From Methanolobus profundi (GTDB lineage Archaea > Halobacteriota > Methanosarcinia > Methanosarcinales > Methanosarcinaceae), in contig NZ_FOUJ01000001.1 of assembly GCF_900114835.1 (NCBI RefSeq), forward strand, positions 186,001 through 250,000: DNA of 64,000 nucleotides, written 5' to 3'. Positions 35,252-45,132 of the stretch are shown here, in pieces (the first letter of the stretch is position 1; each line of letters opens with the position of its first letter). The position numbers and the translations under genes were made by a program. The notes under the pieces were generated by a model. It had not been told where the DNA came from, did no database searches, and saw only the letters and a program-made list of their open reading frames with translations.

Positions 35252-36115
35252 ATGGTCTTAAAGGGAAGTGCCTACGCACTTGGTGCTGGCACAGTTATCA
35301 ACGCAATAGCTACATGGAAAGGTGCAGCTTTTGGTATCGATCTTAAAACTTTTGCAGATGTGGAACTGGTAGAAGACGGTTCTGCAATATCCGGGAATAT
35401 TGAAGGTATGCCGGATGCCGATACCACTCTTATTGAAAGATCAGTCTCTTATGTGCTCGAACACTTTGGTGTCGAGATGGGAGGAATAGTGGCCACAAGG
35501 TCAGAGGTACCTCTTGCGAGTGGTCTTAAAAGTAGTAGTGCTGCAGCCAATGCATCAGTACTTGCGACACTTGCAGCTATAGGTGAGGAACTCGATCCTT
35601 TTGAATGTGTGAAGATCGGTGTGAGAGCGGCCCTTGATTCCGGTGTTACGATCACCGGGGCTCTTGATGATGCATGTGCCTCTTTTTATGGAGGATTCGT
35701 TGTAACGGATAACCGGGAAATGGAACTCCTTAAAAGGACGGAACATGAATATGATGTGCTGATATTTGCACCAGACAGCAGATCTTTCAGTTCCGGGACC
35801 GATGTATCACGCTCAAGGCTGATAGCTCCGTGGGTCGATATCGCCTACGATCTTTCCATTAATGGCGAGTACGAAAAAGCAATGACGCAGAATGGTTTCT
35901 TATATTGTAGTGCTCTTGGGTTCGATACGGAGTTCCTGATGCGTGCACTTGACATCGGTGTTCATGGAGTAACACTTTCAGGTACAGGTCCATCCTATGT
36001 TGCACTTGTCAATGAACAACAGGCAGGTGAACTTGAGGATGCGTGGATGGATATTGGTATCAGCGGAAATGTGATAAGGACCAAGGTAGATAATAAAGGT
36101 GCTAGCAGGATCTGA
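35252..36115 (+). CDS. aroK: Shikimate kinase, archaeal GHMP type
   Basis: The 287-residue protein belongs to the GHMP kinases: MVLKGSAYALGAGTVINAIAT at the start, ATP-binding PLASGLKSSSAAANASVLAT near 86-105 and a C-terminal LSGTGPSYVAL. Archaea use this unrelated enzyme instead of bacterial AroK to make shikimate 3-phosphate. The chorismate mutase gene follows, so both are in aromatic amino-acid synthesis. Confidence 0.93.
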   Translation: MVLKGSAYALGAGTVINAIATWKGAAFGIDLKTFADVELVEDGSAISGNIEGMPDADTTLIERSVSYVLEHFGVEMGGIVATRSEVPLASGLKSSSAAANASVLATLAAIGEELDPFECVKIGVRAALDSGVTITGALDDACASFYGGFVVTDNREMELLKRTEHEYDVLIFAPDSRSFSSGTDVSRSRLIAPWVDIAYDLSINGEYEKAMTQNGFLYCSALGFDTEFLMRALDIGVHGVTLSGTGPSYVALVNEQQAGELEDAWMDIGISGNVIRTKVDNKGASRI

Positions 36116-36187
36116 CAAGATCCAATTTCCAATTATTCATTGATCATAGTATAGTATAGTATATGCATAGATATGCACGGGGTAAAC

Positions 36188-36475
36188 ATGTCCACTATCA
36201 ACGAAGTACGTCAGGAAATAAGACTTATAGATAGCGAGATCATGCAGTTGATCCATAAAAGGGTTGGTATGGCTGCAAAGGTACTTGAAGCCAAGAAAAA
36301 GGAAGCGATCAACATCAATGATCCTTCCCAGAACACGGTGGTACTCGATCGTGCAGCAGATGCTGCAGTTGAACTGAATCTTGATGTCTCTGCTGTAAAA
36401 GAGATATTCAAGATACTTATTACAATGAACATAGAACGTCAACAAGAGTTAAGTGGTGAAGGTAATCTTCCTTAG
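36188..36475 (+). CDS. Chorismate mutase (AroQ type)
   Basis: The 95-residue protein, starting at ATG 36188, is a single AroQ helical domain: [22 protein letters not shown] with the catalytic Arg/Lys pattern, then [18 protein letters not shown]. It converts chorismate to prephenate. It sits between aroK and purE; purE begins 11 nt later. Confidence 0.9.
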   Translation: MSTINEVRQEIRLIDSEIMQLIHKRVGMAAKVLEAKKKEAININDPSQNTVVLDRAADAAVELNLDVSAVKEIFKILITMNIERQQELSGEGNLP

Positions 36476-36486
36476 GAGAGAGGGAA

Positions 36487-36876
36487 ATGGTAGATATTGC
36501 AATAGTAATGGGTTCAGAGTCTGACCGCGCTGTGGCTAACAGGGTGACCGGTGTACTTGATAACACTGATTATACCTATGATGTCCAGGTCATATCTGCC
36601 CACAGGAATCCTGACAGGCTTGATGAATATGTTGGAGAGAGCGATGCAAAGGTGTATATTGCCATTGCAGGTCTTTCTGCTGCACTGCCTGGTGTTATAG
36701 CCTCAAAGACAAAAAAACCGGTGATAGGTGTACCGGTAAGTTCGAAGATGATGGGTCTGGATGCTCTTCTTTCAACAGCACAGATGCCTCCGGGTGTACC
36801 GGTAGCCAGTGTGGGTGTTGATAATGGTGCCAACGCTGCTCATCTTGCAATAAGGATACTTGATCTGATTCAATAA
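36487..36876 (+). CDS. purE: N5-carboxyaminoimidazole ribonucleotide mutase or AIR carboxylase (PurE)
   Basis: The 129-residue PurE has the substrate motif [12 protein letters not shown], the active-site [14 protein letters not shown], and [46 protein letters not shown]. It acts in purine synthesis at the AIR to CAIR step. AGGAGAGAG precedes the ATG. Its last 7 nt overlap, tail to tail, the response-regulator gene. Confidence 0.93.
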   Translation: MVDIAIVMGSESDRAVANRVTGVLDNTDYTYDVQVISAHRNPDRLDEYVGESDAKVYIAIAGLSAALPGVIASKTKKPVIGVPVSSKMMGLDALLSTAQMPPGVPVASVGVDNGANAAHLAIRILDLIQ

Positions 36877-37730
36877 TCGATCTTGTTCAATTGGAATATG
36901 CACTGCTCGTCGCCATTTCCCATGGTCTCGAGCACGTCTACTTCCAGATCCTGATCGTATATGTCCAGTATCCTTGCAAAGATACCTCTTGATAACGTAC
37001 ATAGTATCGGGTTCATCTGGGCTTCTTCTTTTCCCCATGGACATACGCTTCCATGGATGGTGAATTCAGTGTTACCTTCTTTTTCATGATCTGCATGGAA
37101 ATCTGCTCCTAACTGGTTTATTATGTGGCAGCAGATGTCGCCTATATTCTTCTGACCTGTGATATCGGTTTCCGGGTCGATGTTATCCAGTATGGATTCA
37201 ACTACCATTTCTATCATCTGGTGAATAACAATGCTTTTTTGTTCAGGTGGCAGATTCTTGAACAATGCAGGGATTATCTGTGTGAGCACTGACCTGACCT
37301 TGTTCTGAAGGTTCAGTTTGTCTCTTTCTTCCAGAAGATCATAGTGCATTCTCTTTAATTTTAGCAACGAATTGATACGTGTGAGGAGCTCCATCTTGTT
37401 GACAGGTTTTGTGAGGAACTCGTCAGCTCCTGCCTCTATACCTGTGATCCAGTCGTCACGTCCTGACAGTGCTGTTACCATGATCACTGGTATGAACTGG
37501 GTCTCCGGATGAGCCTTAAGCCTTTCACATACCTGATATCCGTTGATGTCTGGCATCATGACGTCAAGAAGGATCACGTCAGGCCTTTCCTCAGGTATGA
37601 GGTCAAGTGCTTCCTGTCCGTTCATAGCACTAACTACATCATATTTCTCTTCCAGGTATGCCCTGAGCAATTCAATATTCATTATCTCATCATCAACGAC
37701 AAGGATCTTAGGCTGGGTGGTGGCTGTAAT
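36870..37730 (-). CDS. Response regulator with methanogen-type output domain; start codon appears to be ATT
   Basis: The receiver domain (about 7-125) has phospho-acceptor Asp56 ([10 protein letters not shown]), the VTA switch and the TKPVNK lysine. The C-terminal part, with [13 protein letters not shown] and [10 protein letters not shown], resembles the methanogen output domain (MetOD1). From the first ATG (37682) the protein would lack strand 1 and acidic KILVVDDE residues 13-15. These are encoded in frame upstream, where no ATG, GTG or TTG occurs before an in-frame TAA at 37812-37814; an ATT at 37728-37730 lies 8 nt after AGGAG. I take ATT as start, giving 286 residues. A sequencing error is the alternative. 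Confidence 0.85.
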   Translation of the reverse strand: MTATTQPKILVVDDEIMNIELLRAYLEEKYDVVSAMNGQEALDLIPEERPDVILLDVMMPDINGYQVCERLKAHPETQFIPVIMVTALSGRDDWITGIEAGADEFLTKPVNKMELLTRINSLLKLKRMHYDLLEERDKLNLQNKVRSVLTQIIPALFKNLPPEQKSIVIHQMIEMVVESILDNIDPETDITGQKNIGDICCHIINQLGADFHADHEKEGNTEFTIHGSVCPWGKEEAQMNPILCTLSRGIFARILDIYDQDLEVDVLETMGNGDEQCIFQLNKIDY

Positions 37731-37743
37731 AGTAAAAACTCCT
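37728..37743 (-). promoter_or_regulatory. Shine-Dalgarno site pointing to an ATT start codon
   Basis: On the minus strand AGGAG (37743-37739) is followed by 8 nt and then ATT (37730-37728). Nearby genes with clear sites (LSm, DUF169, DUF1638-like) use the same 8-nt spacing before ATG. Confidence 0.7.
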
Positions 37744-37936
37744 GGTGTCTGATCATAATACGTTTTTTCTTTTTTGTTGATCTGGATATGGTTGACTATA
37801 TTATATTTAAATTATATAATTATCTTGTTATTATAAATACATAATGACTCTGCTGTATTTCATAAGTATTCTTCCTGATCTGGAATTCTCTGGGCAGAGT
37901 AAAGAAAAACAATAAAAATAGTGGTATGTGTCCTGA

Positions 37937-38743
37937 TCAAAGTTCTACAAGCTTGGCCTTGGAACCTTTAAGACTTATGCCGGCAGAGGTTATATCGAAC
38001 ACATTGATATCAAGGGATATCTTTGTACTTCTCATCTTGGGTATACTAAGGAACCGTTCATTCTTTCCTGTGTATGGATTCTCTTTGACCATAAGCTTAA
38101 CAGCTCCGTATGTGGAATAGTCTGCTATCTTATGTGTCATCTCATAGGCAGCTTCATCCATAATGTAGAGTGTGCTGGTCTTCTGTTTTGCAAGTAAACG
38201 GTTCAGAGTATCGAACTTATCTCTGAATTCCTTTGCTTTCAGGCCGAATGCAAGTACTCCCATATTATCGATAACTGCCACTTCGGTTCCTTCCGGAATT
38301 AGCCTTGCAAGGTCAAGGAGGTCGATCTCCTCTATATTGAAACCTTCCTGATCAGGTCTTATAGACCTGTCAAGGTGTGTTTCCTCTATGATCTCGATCT
38401 CAGTATCACTGAAATCATCTATAATATGTGCTTCTCTGGCAATTGATCTTGTTCTGAACTCAATTACCTGTTTGATCTTCAATGTCCCATTCTCTAAAAA
38501 TGATTCCAGCCCAAGTCCCAACATTGATGCCTGTTCAAGCAGGTCTTCTGGTGTTTCCTCGGTTGCCACCATTATGCACTTCTTTCCATCCATGCATGAC
38601 TTATGCAAAAAGTGCAATCCAAATATGGTCTTCCCTGCACCAGGTACTCCGGTGATGAGGATACCTTTACCTTTAGGGTAACCGCCACTTATCTTCTTGT
38701 CCAGATTAGCTATTCCTGTGGGCATTCTTTCCATTTGTATCAC
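37937..38743 (-). CDS. KaiC/RadA-superfamily signalling ATPase
   Basis: The 268-residue protein has one RecA-like domain, with the KaiC-type opening PTGIANLDKKISGGYPKGKGILITGVPGAGKT (Walker A near 31-38), ATEETPEDLLEQA, and Walker B in VAVIDNMGVLAFG. Such single-domain archaeal KaiC relatives are thought to act in signal transduction. The frame starts at GTG 38743; ATG 38734 is equally possible and neither has a clear ribosome site. The response regulator follows on the same strand. Confidence 0.82.
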   Translation of the reverse strand: MIQMERMPTGIANLDKKISGGYPKGKGILITGVPGAGKTIFGLHFLHKSCMDGKKCIMVATEETPEDLLEQASMLGLGLESFLENGTLKIKQVIEFRTRSIAREAHIIDDFSDTEIEIIEETHLDRSIRPDQEGFNIEEIDLLDLARLIPEGTEVAVIDNMGVLAFGLKAKEFRDKFDTLNRLLAKQKTSTLYIMDEAAYEMTHKIADYSTYGAVKLMVKENPYTGKNERFLSIPKMRSTKISLDINVFDITSAGISLKGSKAKLVEL

Positions 38744-39114
38744 ATTATATTTGAGTAAATATCAGTTTCTACCAATTTATATATTATTAAGGATAATATA
38801 TTATATAAACATATTCTTAGGTTCATATTTATTTTCTAGTCAACTTTCAAATCATCTATTAAGGTCTTTTGATACTGGTTCTGATGCATAATTTTATTTC
38901 TCATCATGGAGTACCTGATAATTATTGCACGATCTGCGAATGATATTTATAGATTCAGTCCAAAAAAAGATAAAGGGATTGGATCGTCCGCTCTCATATA
39001 CGCGGGCGTGGTAATTTGAATATTAATTTGGGACAAATACGAGCAGGACCTTTCACGTTAATACAGGCCTGTTATCTATCTACTATTATACAATTGAAAT
39101 AAAAGGGGATAATC
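38744..39114. other. 371-bp divergent intergenic region
   Basis: No gene is seen. A hairpin with stem CGTCCGC (38985-38991) and GCGGGCG (39002-39008, one G-U pair) lies about 40 nt after a TATA-like TATTTATAG near 38944, so it may be in the leader of the oxidoreductase operon. AT-rich palindromes fill the rest. Confidence 0.5.
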
Positions 39115-40842
39115 GTGAATATAGATCTCAATCTAAAGATAGGGGGTGCGGCAGGCCAGGGTCTGCAGACCACCGGTATGGCTCTTGCAAAGACGCTTAA
39201 GGAAAGCGGTTTCCATGTCTTTGCCACACAGTATTATCTTTCAAGGGTACGTGGGGGACACAATACATTTCAGATACGTATCAGTGACTCTTCTGTATAT
39301 GCAATGACAGAGGATGTTGACCTGCTTCTGGCTCTTGATCCGGATTCAATAGAACAGCATCTTTCAGAGGTCAGGGATGGTGTTGTCATAGTTGATGCAG
39401 ATGTAATTGAAGTGAAAGATCCGTCCAACATGATCTTCCACGTTCCTATGTTAAAGATAGCTAAGGATGTGTGTGGGGATAAGATCTATTCCAACTCTGT
39501 ATCCATGGGTTCTATAATTGGACTTCTGTGCCTTGAGCTTTCTGATCTGGAAAAGGTCCTTACCTTATCTTTCAAGAAAAAGGGAGAGGACATAATACAG
39601 AAGAATATCGATGCTGCAAGGGCAGGGTACAATTATGTCAAAGATAACTATCCTGGTGGTTGTAAGTTCGCTGTAAGCGAGCCCAAAGAAAAAGAAGGTA
39701 TGATGCTGGTCAATGGTAATCAGGCAGTTGGTCTTGGTGCACTTGCAGCCGGTGTACAGTTCCTTGCAGCTTATCCAATGACACCTTCAACTGGTGTAAT
39801 GACCTATGTAGCTGCTAATGCTGACAAGTTCAATGTGGTGGTCGAGCAGGCAGAAGATGAGATCGCTGCGCTGAACATGGTCCTTGGTGCTTCCTTTGCA
39901 GGTGCACGTTCAATGACAACAACATCTGGTGGAGGATTTTCCCTGATGGCCGAGGCACTTGGACTTGCCAGTATCACAGAAACACCTTCAGTGATCTTCC
40001 TGTGCCAGCGTCCCGGACCTGCTACGGGTCTTCCTACAATGACCGAGCAGGGTGATCTTCAGTTCGTCCTCAATGCTGCTCAGGGAGAATTCCCTCGCTG
40101 CATACTTGCACCGGGAACGCCGGCGGACTGTTTCTACCTCACCGCTGAGGCATTCAATATTGCTGATAAATATCAGATACCTGTTTTCGTTCTGAGCGAT
40201 CAATATCTTGCAGATTCCCTGTTCACGCTTCCGAAGTTCGATACTTCAAAGGTGACCGTCGAGAGGCATCTTCTGTCGGATCAGGAACTCAGGACGAAAA
40301 AAGAGGAGTATAAACGCTACAAGCTTACTCCTATGGGTATCTCTCCCCGTGCCCTTCCGGGTCAGGAAGGTGTGCTTGTCGTTGCGGACAGTGACGAGCA
40401 TGATGAGTTCGGTCATATCAACGAGGATCCTGATAATCGCATAAAGATGAATGACAAACGTATGAATAAGCTGGAAGTTCTCAGGGAAGAGATGCCAGCT
40501 CCAAAGATATATGGCAAACAGGATGCATCAATTACATTGATCGGTTGGGGTTCCACTTATGGTCCTCTTGCTGAGGTAGTAGATCAGCTGAATGAGAAAG
40601 GCAAGTCTGTGAACCTTGTTCATTTCACACATATCCATCCGTTGCCTATTGAACATGTAAGGCGATCACTTTCAAAGGCGAAGAGAACCGTCTGTGTTGA
40701 GAACAATTCCACGGGTCAGTTCGCCCGTCTGCTTAAGGTGGATGCAGATATAGATGTAACAGAAAAAGTGCTTCGTTATGATGGGAAACCTTTCAGTCCC
40801 GAGTTCATACTAAATGCTCTGAAAGAAAAAGAGGTGATCTGA
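39115..40842 (+). CDS. 2-oxoacid:acceptor oxidoreductase, fused gamma-alpha subunit (KorA-like)
   Basis: The 575-residue protein begins at GTG after GGGG. The N-terminal gamma domain (about 1-185) opens with GGAAGQGLQTTGMALAKTL and includes RVRGGHNTFQIR. The alpha domain (about 195-575) has NGNQAVGLGALAAGVQFLAAYPMTPSTG, the EDEIAALNMVLGASFAGARSMTTTSGGGFSLM motif and a C-terminal transketolase-like part. It oxidises 2-oxoacids to acyl-CoA with ferredoxin or another acceptor. The substrate is uncertain (2-oxoglutarate or branched-chain 2-oxoacids). The beta subunit follows by 1 nt; no separate ferredoxin subunit is present. Confidence 0.88.
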   Translation: MNIDLNLKIGGAAGQGLQTTGMALAKTLKESGFHVFATQYYLSRVRGGHNTFQIRISDSSVYAMTEDVDLLLALDPDSIEQHLSEVRDGVVIVDADVIEVKDPSNMIFHVPMLKIAKDVCGDKIYSNSVSMGSIIGLLCLELSDLEKVLTLSFKKKGEDIIQKNIDAARAGYNYVKDNYPGGCKFAVSEPKEKEGMMLVNGNQAVGLGALAAGVQFLAAYPMTPSTGVMTYVAANADKFNVVVEQAEDEIAALNMVLGASFAGARSMTTTSGGGFSLMAEALGLASITETPSVIFLCQRPGPATGLPTMTEQGDLQFVLNAAQGEFPRCILAPGTPADCFYLTAEAFNIADKYQIPVFVLSDQYLADSLFTLPKFDTSKVTVERHLLSDQELRTKKEEYKRYKLTPMGISPRALPGQEGVLVVADSDEHDEFGHINEDPDNRIKMNDKRMNKLEVLREEMPAPKIYGKQDASITLIGWGSTYGPLAEVVDQLNEKGKSVNLVHFTHIHPLPIEHVRRSLSKAKRTVCVENNSTGQFARLLKVDADIDVTEKVLRYDGKPFSPEFILNALKEKEVI

Positions 40843-40843
40843 A

Positions 40844-41698
40844 ATGGTAAGCATAGAGGATTATGGTAAATTTGAAACCGCCTGGTGTCCCGGATGTGGT
40901 AACTTTGGTATTCTCAAGGCCATAAAACAGGCTCTTGTGAATCTGGGAAAAGAACCCTCAGAGGTGCTCATAGCTTCAGGTATAGGGCAGTCCAGTAAAC
41001 TCCCTCATTATCTCAAATGCAATGCTTTCAATGGATTGCATGGTCGTTCACTACCTCCTGCCACAGGTGCAAAGGTCGCCAACCACGAGCTGACCGTTCT
41101 TGCAGTTACGGGTGATGGAGATTGCTATGGAGAAGGTGGTAACCATTTCCTGCATACGGTCAGGAGGAACCCTGATATTACCATGATAGTGCATGACAAT
41201 CAGATATATGGTCTCACAAAAGGACAGGCATCACCTACCAGTGAAGTTGGAATGAAGACAAAGGTGCAAACGCATGGTGTCTTCAACATGCCCCTTAACC
41301 CTCTGTCACTTGCCATATCTCTGGATTGTTCATTCGTGAGCCGTGGTTATGCCGGAAATATTCCTCATCTTACCGGACTTATAGAAAAAGCAATACAACA
41401 CAAGGGACTTTCACTTGTGGATGTTCTCCAGCCCTGTGTCTCTTTCAACAAACTGAACACATTCAAGTGGTATTCCGAAAGGGTCTATGAGATGGAGGAT
41501 ACCGGTTATGAACTAGATGATCGTGTGAAGGCATTTGAGAGATCCCTTGAGTGGGGGGATGAGATTCCTCTTGGTGTTTTCTATGTAAATGAAAAGCCGA
41601 GTTTTGAAGATCATCAGGAAGTGCTTCGGTCAGGCCCACTTTACAGGAATGTTCCTCGAACAGAAATGGTCAATGAACTGATGGATGGTCTTATCTGA
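40844..41698 (+). CDS. 2-oxoacid:acceptor oxidoreductase beta subunit (KorB-like)
   Basis: The 284-residue TPP-binding subunit has the Fe-S/TPP opening AWCPGCGNFGILKAIKQAL, TPP/Mg motif GDGDCYGEGGNHFLHTVRRNPDITMIVHDNQIYGLTKGQ and the PCVSFNK segment. It completes the gamma-alpha/beta enzyme with the preceding gene. It ends 8 nt from a converging kinase gene. Confidence 0.88.
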   Translation: MVSIEDYGKFETAWCPGCGNFGILKAIKQALVNLGKEPSEVLIASGIGQSSKLPHYLKCNAFNGLHGRSLPPATGAKVANHELTVLAVTGDGDCYGEGGNHFLHTVRRNPDITMIVHDNQIYGLTKGQASPTSEVGMKTKVQTHGVFNMPLNPLSLAISLDCSFVSRGYAGNIPHLTGLIEKAIQHKGLSLVDVLQPCVSFNKLNTFKWYSERVYEMEDTGYELDDRVKAFERSLEWGDEIPLGVFYVNEKPSFEDHQEVLRSGPLYRNVPRTEMVNELMDGLI

Positions 41699-41706
41699 TC
41701 ATCTTT

Positions 41707-44382
41707 TCAGTTCGTATCTTTAACAGGTAATGTGAAAGTGAAGTTGCTACCTTTTCCATCCTCACTTTCCACTTCTATCTTACCGTTATGTAACTGGATC
41801 ATCTGCTTTACAATAGATAGTCCAAGTCCTGTTCCCTGGTATTTTCTTGCAATGGATGAGTCCGCCTGATAGAATGGGGTAAAGAGTTTCTCTTGCTCCT
41901 TTGCAGACATCCCGATCCCATTATCAATTACTGAGACCCTCAGATCATTCTCTTCTATAGTCGCTTCAATAGTGACATGTCCGTTATCGGGGGTAAATTT
42001 TACAGCATTGCTCATAAGGTTATAGAGGATCTGCTTGAATCTGACCTTATCTGCATATATCGTAATATCCTCTGATATCAGGAAATCTATTTCGATATCT
42101 TTTTTCTCTGCAAGAGGGATAATTATGTTGTAGACGTTCTTCATCACATCATTTACATTGAACTGTTCATAGTGCAGCTCCATTTTACCGGCTTCTATCT
42201 TTGAAAGGTCCAATATATCATTGATAAGGTCAAGCAGGTGTTTTCCACTTGTATGTATGTGTTTTGTAAATTTATTTTGTTTAGGGTTAAGTTCCCCAAA
42301 GGCTTCTTCCTGGAGCATTTGTGAATAACCTATAATTGCATTGAGTGGTGTTCTGAGCTCATGGCTCATTGTTGCAAGGAACTCACTCTTTGTACGATTT
42401 GCTTCTTCAGCCTGCATTTTTGATATGAGGTTCGCTTTCTCTGATTCCTTCCTGTCCGTAATGTCCTCTACGCTGAAGATGATCTTTGCTTCTTCATCGT
42501 AAAGGTCTATATATGCCGTTGATACCAACACGTTCAGGTCAAGGTCAGAGCCATCTGGTAAGCGGACCTTGGTGGAACCTTCTCTTTTGTAGATGCTCTT
42601 TTTTGTTCTGAAGGTCTCGTCCTGGATCTCATGGAATATGCAGCTTTTGCATTCTTTATTTCTACCGCATCCTTCTCCTTCGTATGCATTTACACAGGAA
42701 AAGACATTTCCTGTTCTAAGGCCAACTGCATTTTCCTTGCTGACATTTGTTATGTCTGTACACGCCTGATTTATGTTCTCTACCAATCCTTCTTTATTCA
42801 CAAGTACCATGGGTATGGGTGTGAGGTTGAAGATGGTGTCAAGCATCTTTGTCTGTTTTTCAAGTTCAATTGAATTCTTTTTACGTTCACTTATGTCTCT
42901 GCTGACACCAAGGAAGAATTTGAAATTACCATCGGGATGAAGAACTGGATTGATGTGCATCTCTGTCCATACTGTTGAACCATCTTTGCATGGCTGCTCC
43001 AGTTCCAGTATTCTTGTTATGTCTGGAACGACTCCTGGTTCAAATTGTTCAAAAAAGCTATTCCATGTCTTCCTTACTAATTTTGCAGATTCAAGAGTGA
43101 ACCGTTTTTCCATGGATAATCCGTTCAATTCTTCTGGTGTAAATCCTCTTAATTTTTCGAGTGATGGGCTGACATAAACTACCTCTCCCCTTGCATCAAG
43201 TACCCATATAACGTCATTAGCATTTTCGGCGATGAGGCGGAACATTTCATCCCGTTCCTTTAAGTCATTCTCAGCCTCTATCTTTTCAGTGATATCAGAA
43301 CATACACCAATTGTCCTTACCACTTCTTTTGTCATCTCATCGATGATAGGGATACCATGCTCTTTCCAATGTCGTATCTCTCCGTTCTTTGTGAACACAC
43401 GATATTCAGCTTCAAAAGAGTCTCCTGATTCTTTGTATCTCTCGATACTCTTCATAACTTCTGGCAGGTCATCAGGGTGTACTCTATCTGCCCATCCATC
43501 AAGGGTATGTGGGAGCTCTCCTTTCTCATATCCGAGTGCTTTTTCGATATCTCCGAACCATTTCAAATGGTCGCTTTTCATGTCCCATTCATATATCTGG
43601 TCATTTATGCATTCTGCAGCGACCCTGAAACGCTCTTCTATTCGTTTACGTTCAGTGACATCGTGCATTGTGCCGGTGAAATATCGGAAGTTCTTGTCGT
43701 TATCAAAAATAGGATTGATCGAAATTTCGACCCATAATGTAGATCCATTTTTGTGCGGTATCTCTACATCAAAGACGGGTGCTTTTACCGGCTCACCTTT
43801 CTTTAGTTTGCTGCAGAAGGTCCCTACGAGTCCTGATATGAAAGTGAATGACTCTTCAGTAACAAGTTCTTTTAAACCCTTGTCTAATGTTTCTTCCTGC
43901 GTAAAACCTGTTATATTCTCAACAGAAGGGCTGACATAAAGAATTTTTCCAGTAGCTCCCATGGAAAAGAGTATGTCGTTCACAGGGTCATTTATCAACT
44001 GGGAATTCCATTCGCATATTTTTGCTGAGCTTGTAGTCTCTTTGATCCTGGACTTCAGCTCATTCATAGTGTATGGTTCTTTAATGTACCATGCCATTTC
44101 TATACTGGCAAGTCTGTCGTATGAGCATTCATCAGGTTTGGATAATATGAATAATATTGGTGATCCATTCTCTGAGGCGATCTTCAGAGCATCGTCTACT
44201 ATGGTATCTGAATCTGTCTCAGTCCTGCAGATGAAAAGAGCTGGCTTTTCAATAGGGTCGGTCTCGATGTCCCTTCCATGCTCTATGTCATATAAGGTGA
44301 CTTTTTTATGGATGTCCTCAAGTTCGTTTTTAAGCTTAAGGAGATCGTTCTTGTTGTGGTTAAGGAGGACCAGTTCTTTCAT
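41707..44382 (-). CDS. Multi-PAS sensor histidine kinase with cysteine-rich PAS domain
   Basis: The 891-residue soluble kinase has a receiver-like N-terminal domain (about 1-125) without clear phosphorylation residues, four PAS/PAC units (about 130-250, 250-375, 380-505, 510-640), HisKA (EFLATMSHELRTPLNAIIGYSQML, about 670-690) and HATPase (NLMSNAVKFTPDNG, DNGIGM, GTGLGLSIVKQMI). The fourth PAS carries CVNAYEGEGCGRNKECKSC (about 560-580), five cysteines that could bind a metal or sense redox. No response regulator is adjacent. No TM is seen, so it senses a cytoplasmic signal. Confidence 0.9.
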   Translation of the reverse strand: MKELVLLNHNKNDLLKLKNELEDIHKKVTLYDIEHGRDIETDPIEKPALFICRTETDSDTIVDDALKIASENGSPILFILSKPDECSYDRLASIEMAWYIKEPYTMNELKSRIKETTSSAKICEWNSQLINDPVNDILFSMGATGKILYVSPSVENITGFTQEETLDKGLKELVTEESFTFISGLVGTFCSKLKKGEPVKAPVFDVEIPHKNGSTLWVEISINPIFDNDKNFRYFTGTMHDVTERKRIEERFRVAAECINDQIYEWDMKSDHLKWFGDIEKALGYEKGELPHTLDGWADRVHPDDLPEVMKSIERYKESGDSFEAEYRVFTKNGEIRHWKEHGIPIIDEMTKEVVRTIGVCSDITEKIEAENDLKERDEMFRLIAENANDVIWVLDARGEVVYVSPSLEKLRGFTPEELNGLSMEKRFTLESAKLVRKTWNSFFEQFEPGVVPDITRILELEQPCKDGSTVWTEMHINPVLHPDGNFKFFLGVSRDISERKKNSIELEKQTKMLDTIFNLTPIPMVLVNKEGLVENINQACTDITNVSKENAVGLRTGNVFSCVNAYEGEGCGRNKECKSCIFHEIQDETFRTKKSIYKREGSTKVRLPDGSDLDLNVLVSTAYIDLYDEEAKIIFSVEDITDRKESEKANLISKMQAEEANRTKSEFLATMSHELRTPLNAIIGYSQMLQEEAFGELNPKQNKFTKHIHTSGKHLLDLINDILDLSKIEAGKMELHYEQFNVNDVMKNVYNIIIPLAEKKDIEIDFLISEDITIYADKVRFKQILYNLMSNAVKFTPDNGHVTIEATIEENDLRVSVIDNGIGMSAKEQEKLFTPFYQADSSIARKYQGTGLGLSIVKQMIQLHNGKIEVESEDGKGSNFTFTLPVKDTN

Positions 44383-44531
44383 TTATGATCTCCAAATTAG
44401 TAATTGGGATTAGTATGTTCAACAAGTGAACATATGCGCATAATATATTATATCTCATATTTAAATCTATATAGGAATATTGTTGGGAGTCTATATATAT
44501 TATGTTACAATGTACTAATTCATGCTCATTT

Positions 44532-45122
44532 CTATTCTTTTATGCCTTTGATCACCACAAGTTCCTCAAAAGAGCATTTTTTAGAAGCTATGGTGTTTGA
44601 TGCAAAGCCATGGTGTCGCATCTCTTCCAGCACTTCATCTATGCCTGTGAGTGATGATATCAATAAAAGAATTATTCCATGTGGTTTGAGATAGTTATGG
44701 ACCTGCTCCATGAAGGGTTTGATATCTTTGCGTCCGTCCACTCCTCCATCGAACGCATAGTTCAGCCATCCTGGGACCTTCTCATCTTCTGATGTGGGGA
44801 GGTATGGCGGGTTGAATATGATCACATCAAAATGCTGCCCATTCTTAAGTCCGGCGAACATATCAGTTCTGATAACATCGATATTGTTGGATCTTGCACA
44901 TTCTGCAGCCAGGGGGCTGATCTCAGTTGCTATGAGTCGGACATCCCTGTTGGCTTTGATGACCGCGGATACAAAACCACTTCCTGTCCCGATCTCAAGG
45001 ATATTCATTCCATCCTTTACAAGTTCAAGGGCTGTGTCTGCAAGCAGGTACGAATCTTCAGCAGGGTCATACACCTGGTCTGCAAGGTTTACTCTTGCAT
45101 TCCTGTATTCGATCGTTACCAT
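44532..45122 (-). CDS. HemK/PrmC-type N5-glutamine methyltransferase
   Basis: The 196-residue protein starts at ATG 45122; a longer frame overlaps ksgA and is rejected. SAM-binding motif MNILEIGTGSGFVSAVI and the catalytic NPPYLP motif identify it as a HemK/Mtq2 homologue, which methylates the Gln of the GGQ motif in release factor aRF1. It belongs to the conserved archaeal cluster that follows upstream. Confidence 0.87.
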   Translation of the reverse strand: MVTIEYRNARVNLADQVYDPAEDSYLLADTALELVKDGMNILEIGTGSGFVSAVIKANRDVRLIATEISPLAAECARSNNIDVIRTDMFAGLKNGQHFDVIIFNPPYLPTSEDEKVPGWLNYAFDGGVDGRKDIKPFMEQVHNYLKPHGIILLLISSLTGIDEVLEEMRHHGFASNTIASKKCSFEELVVIKGIKE

Positions 45123-45132
45123 GTCAAAACGG

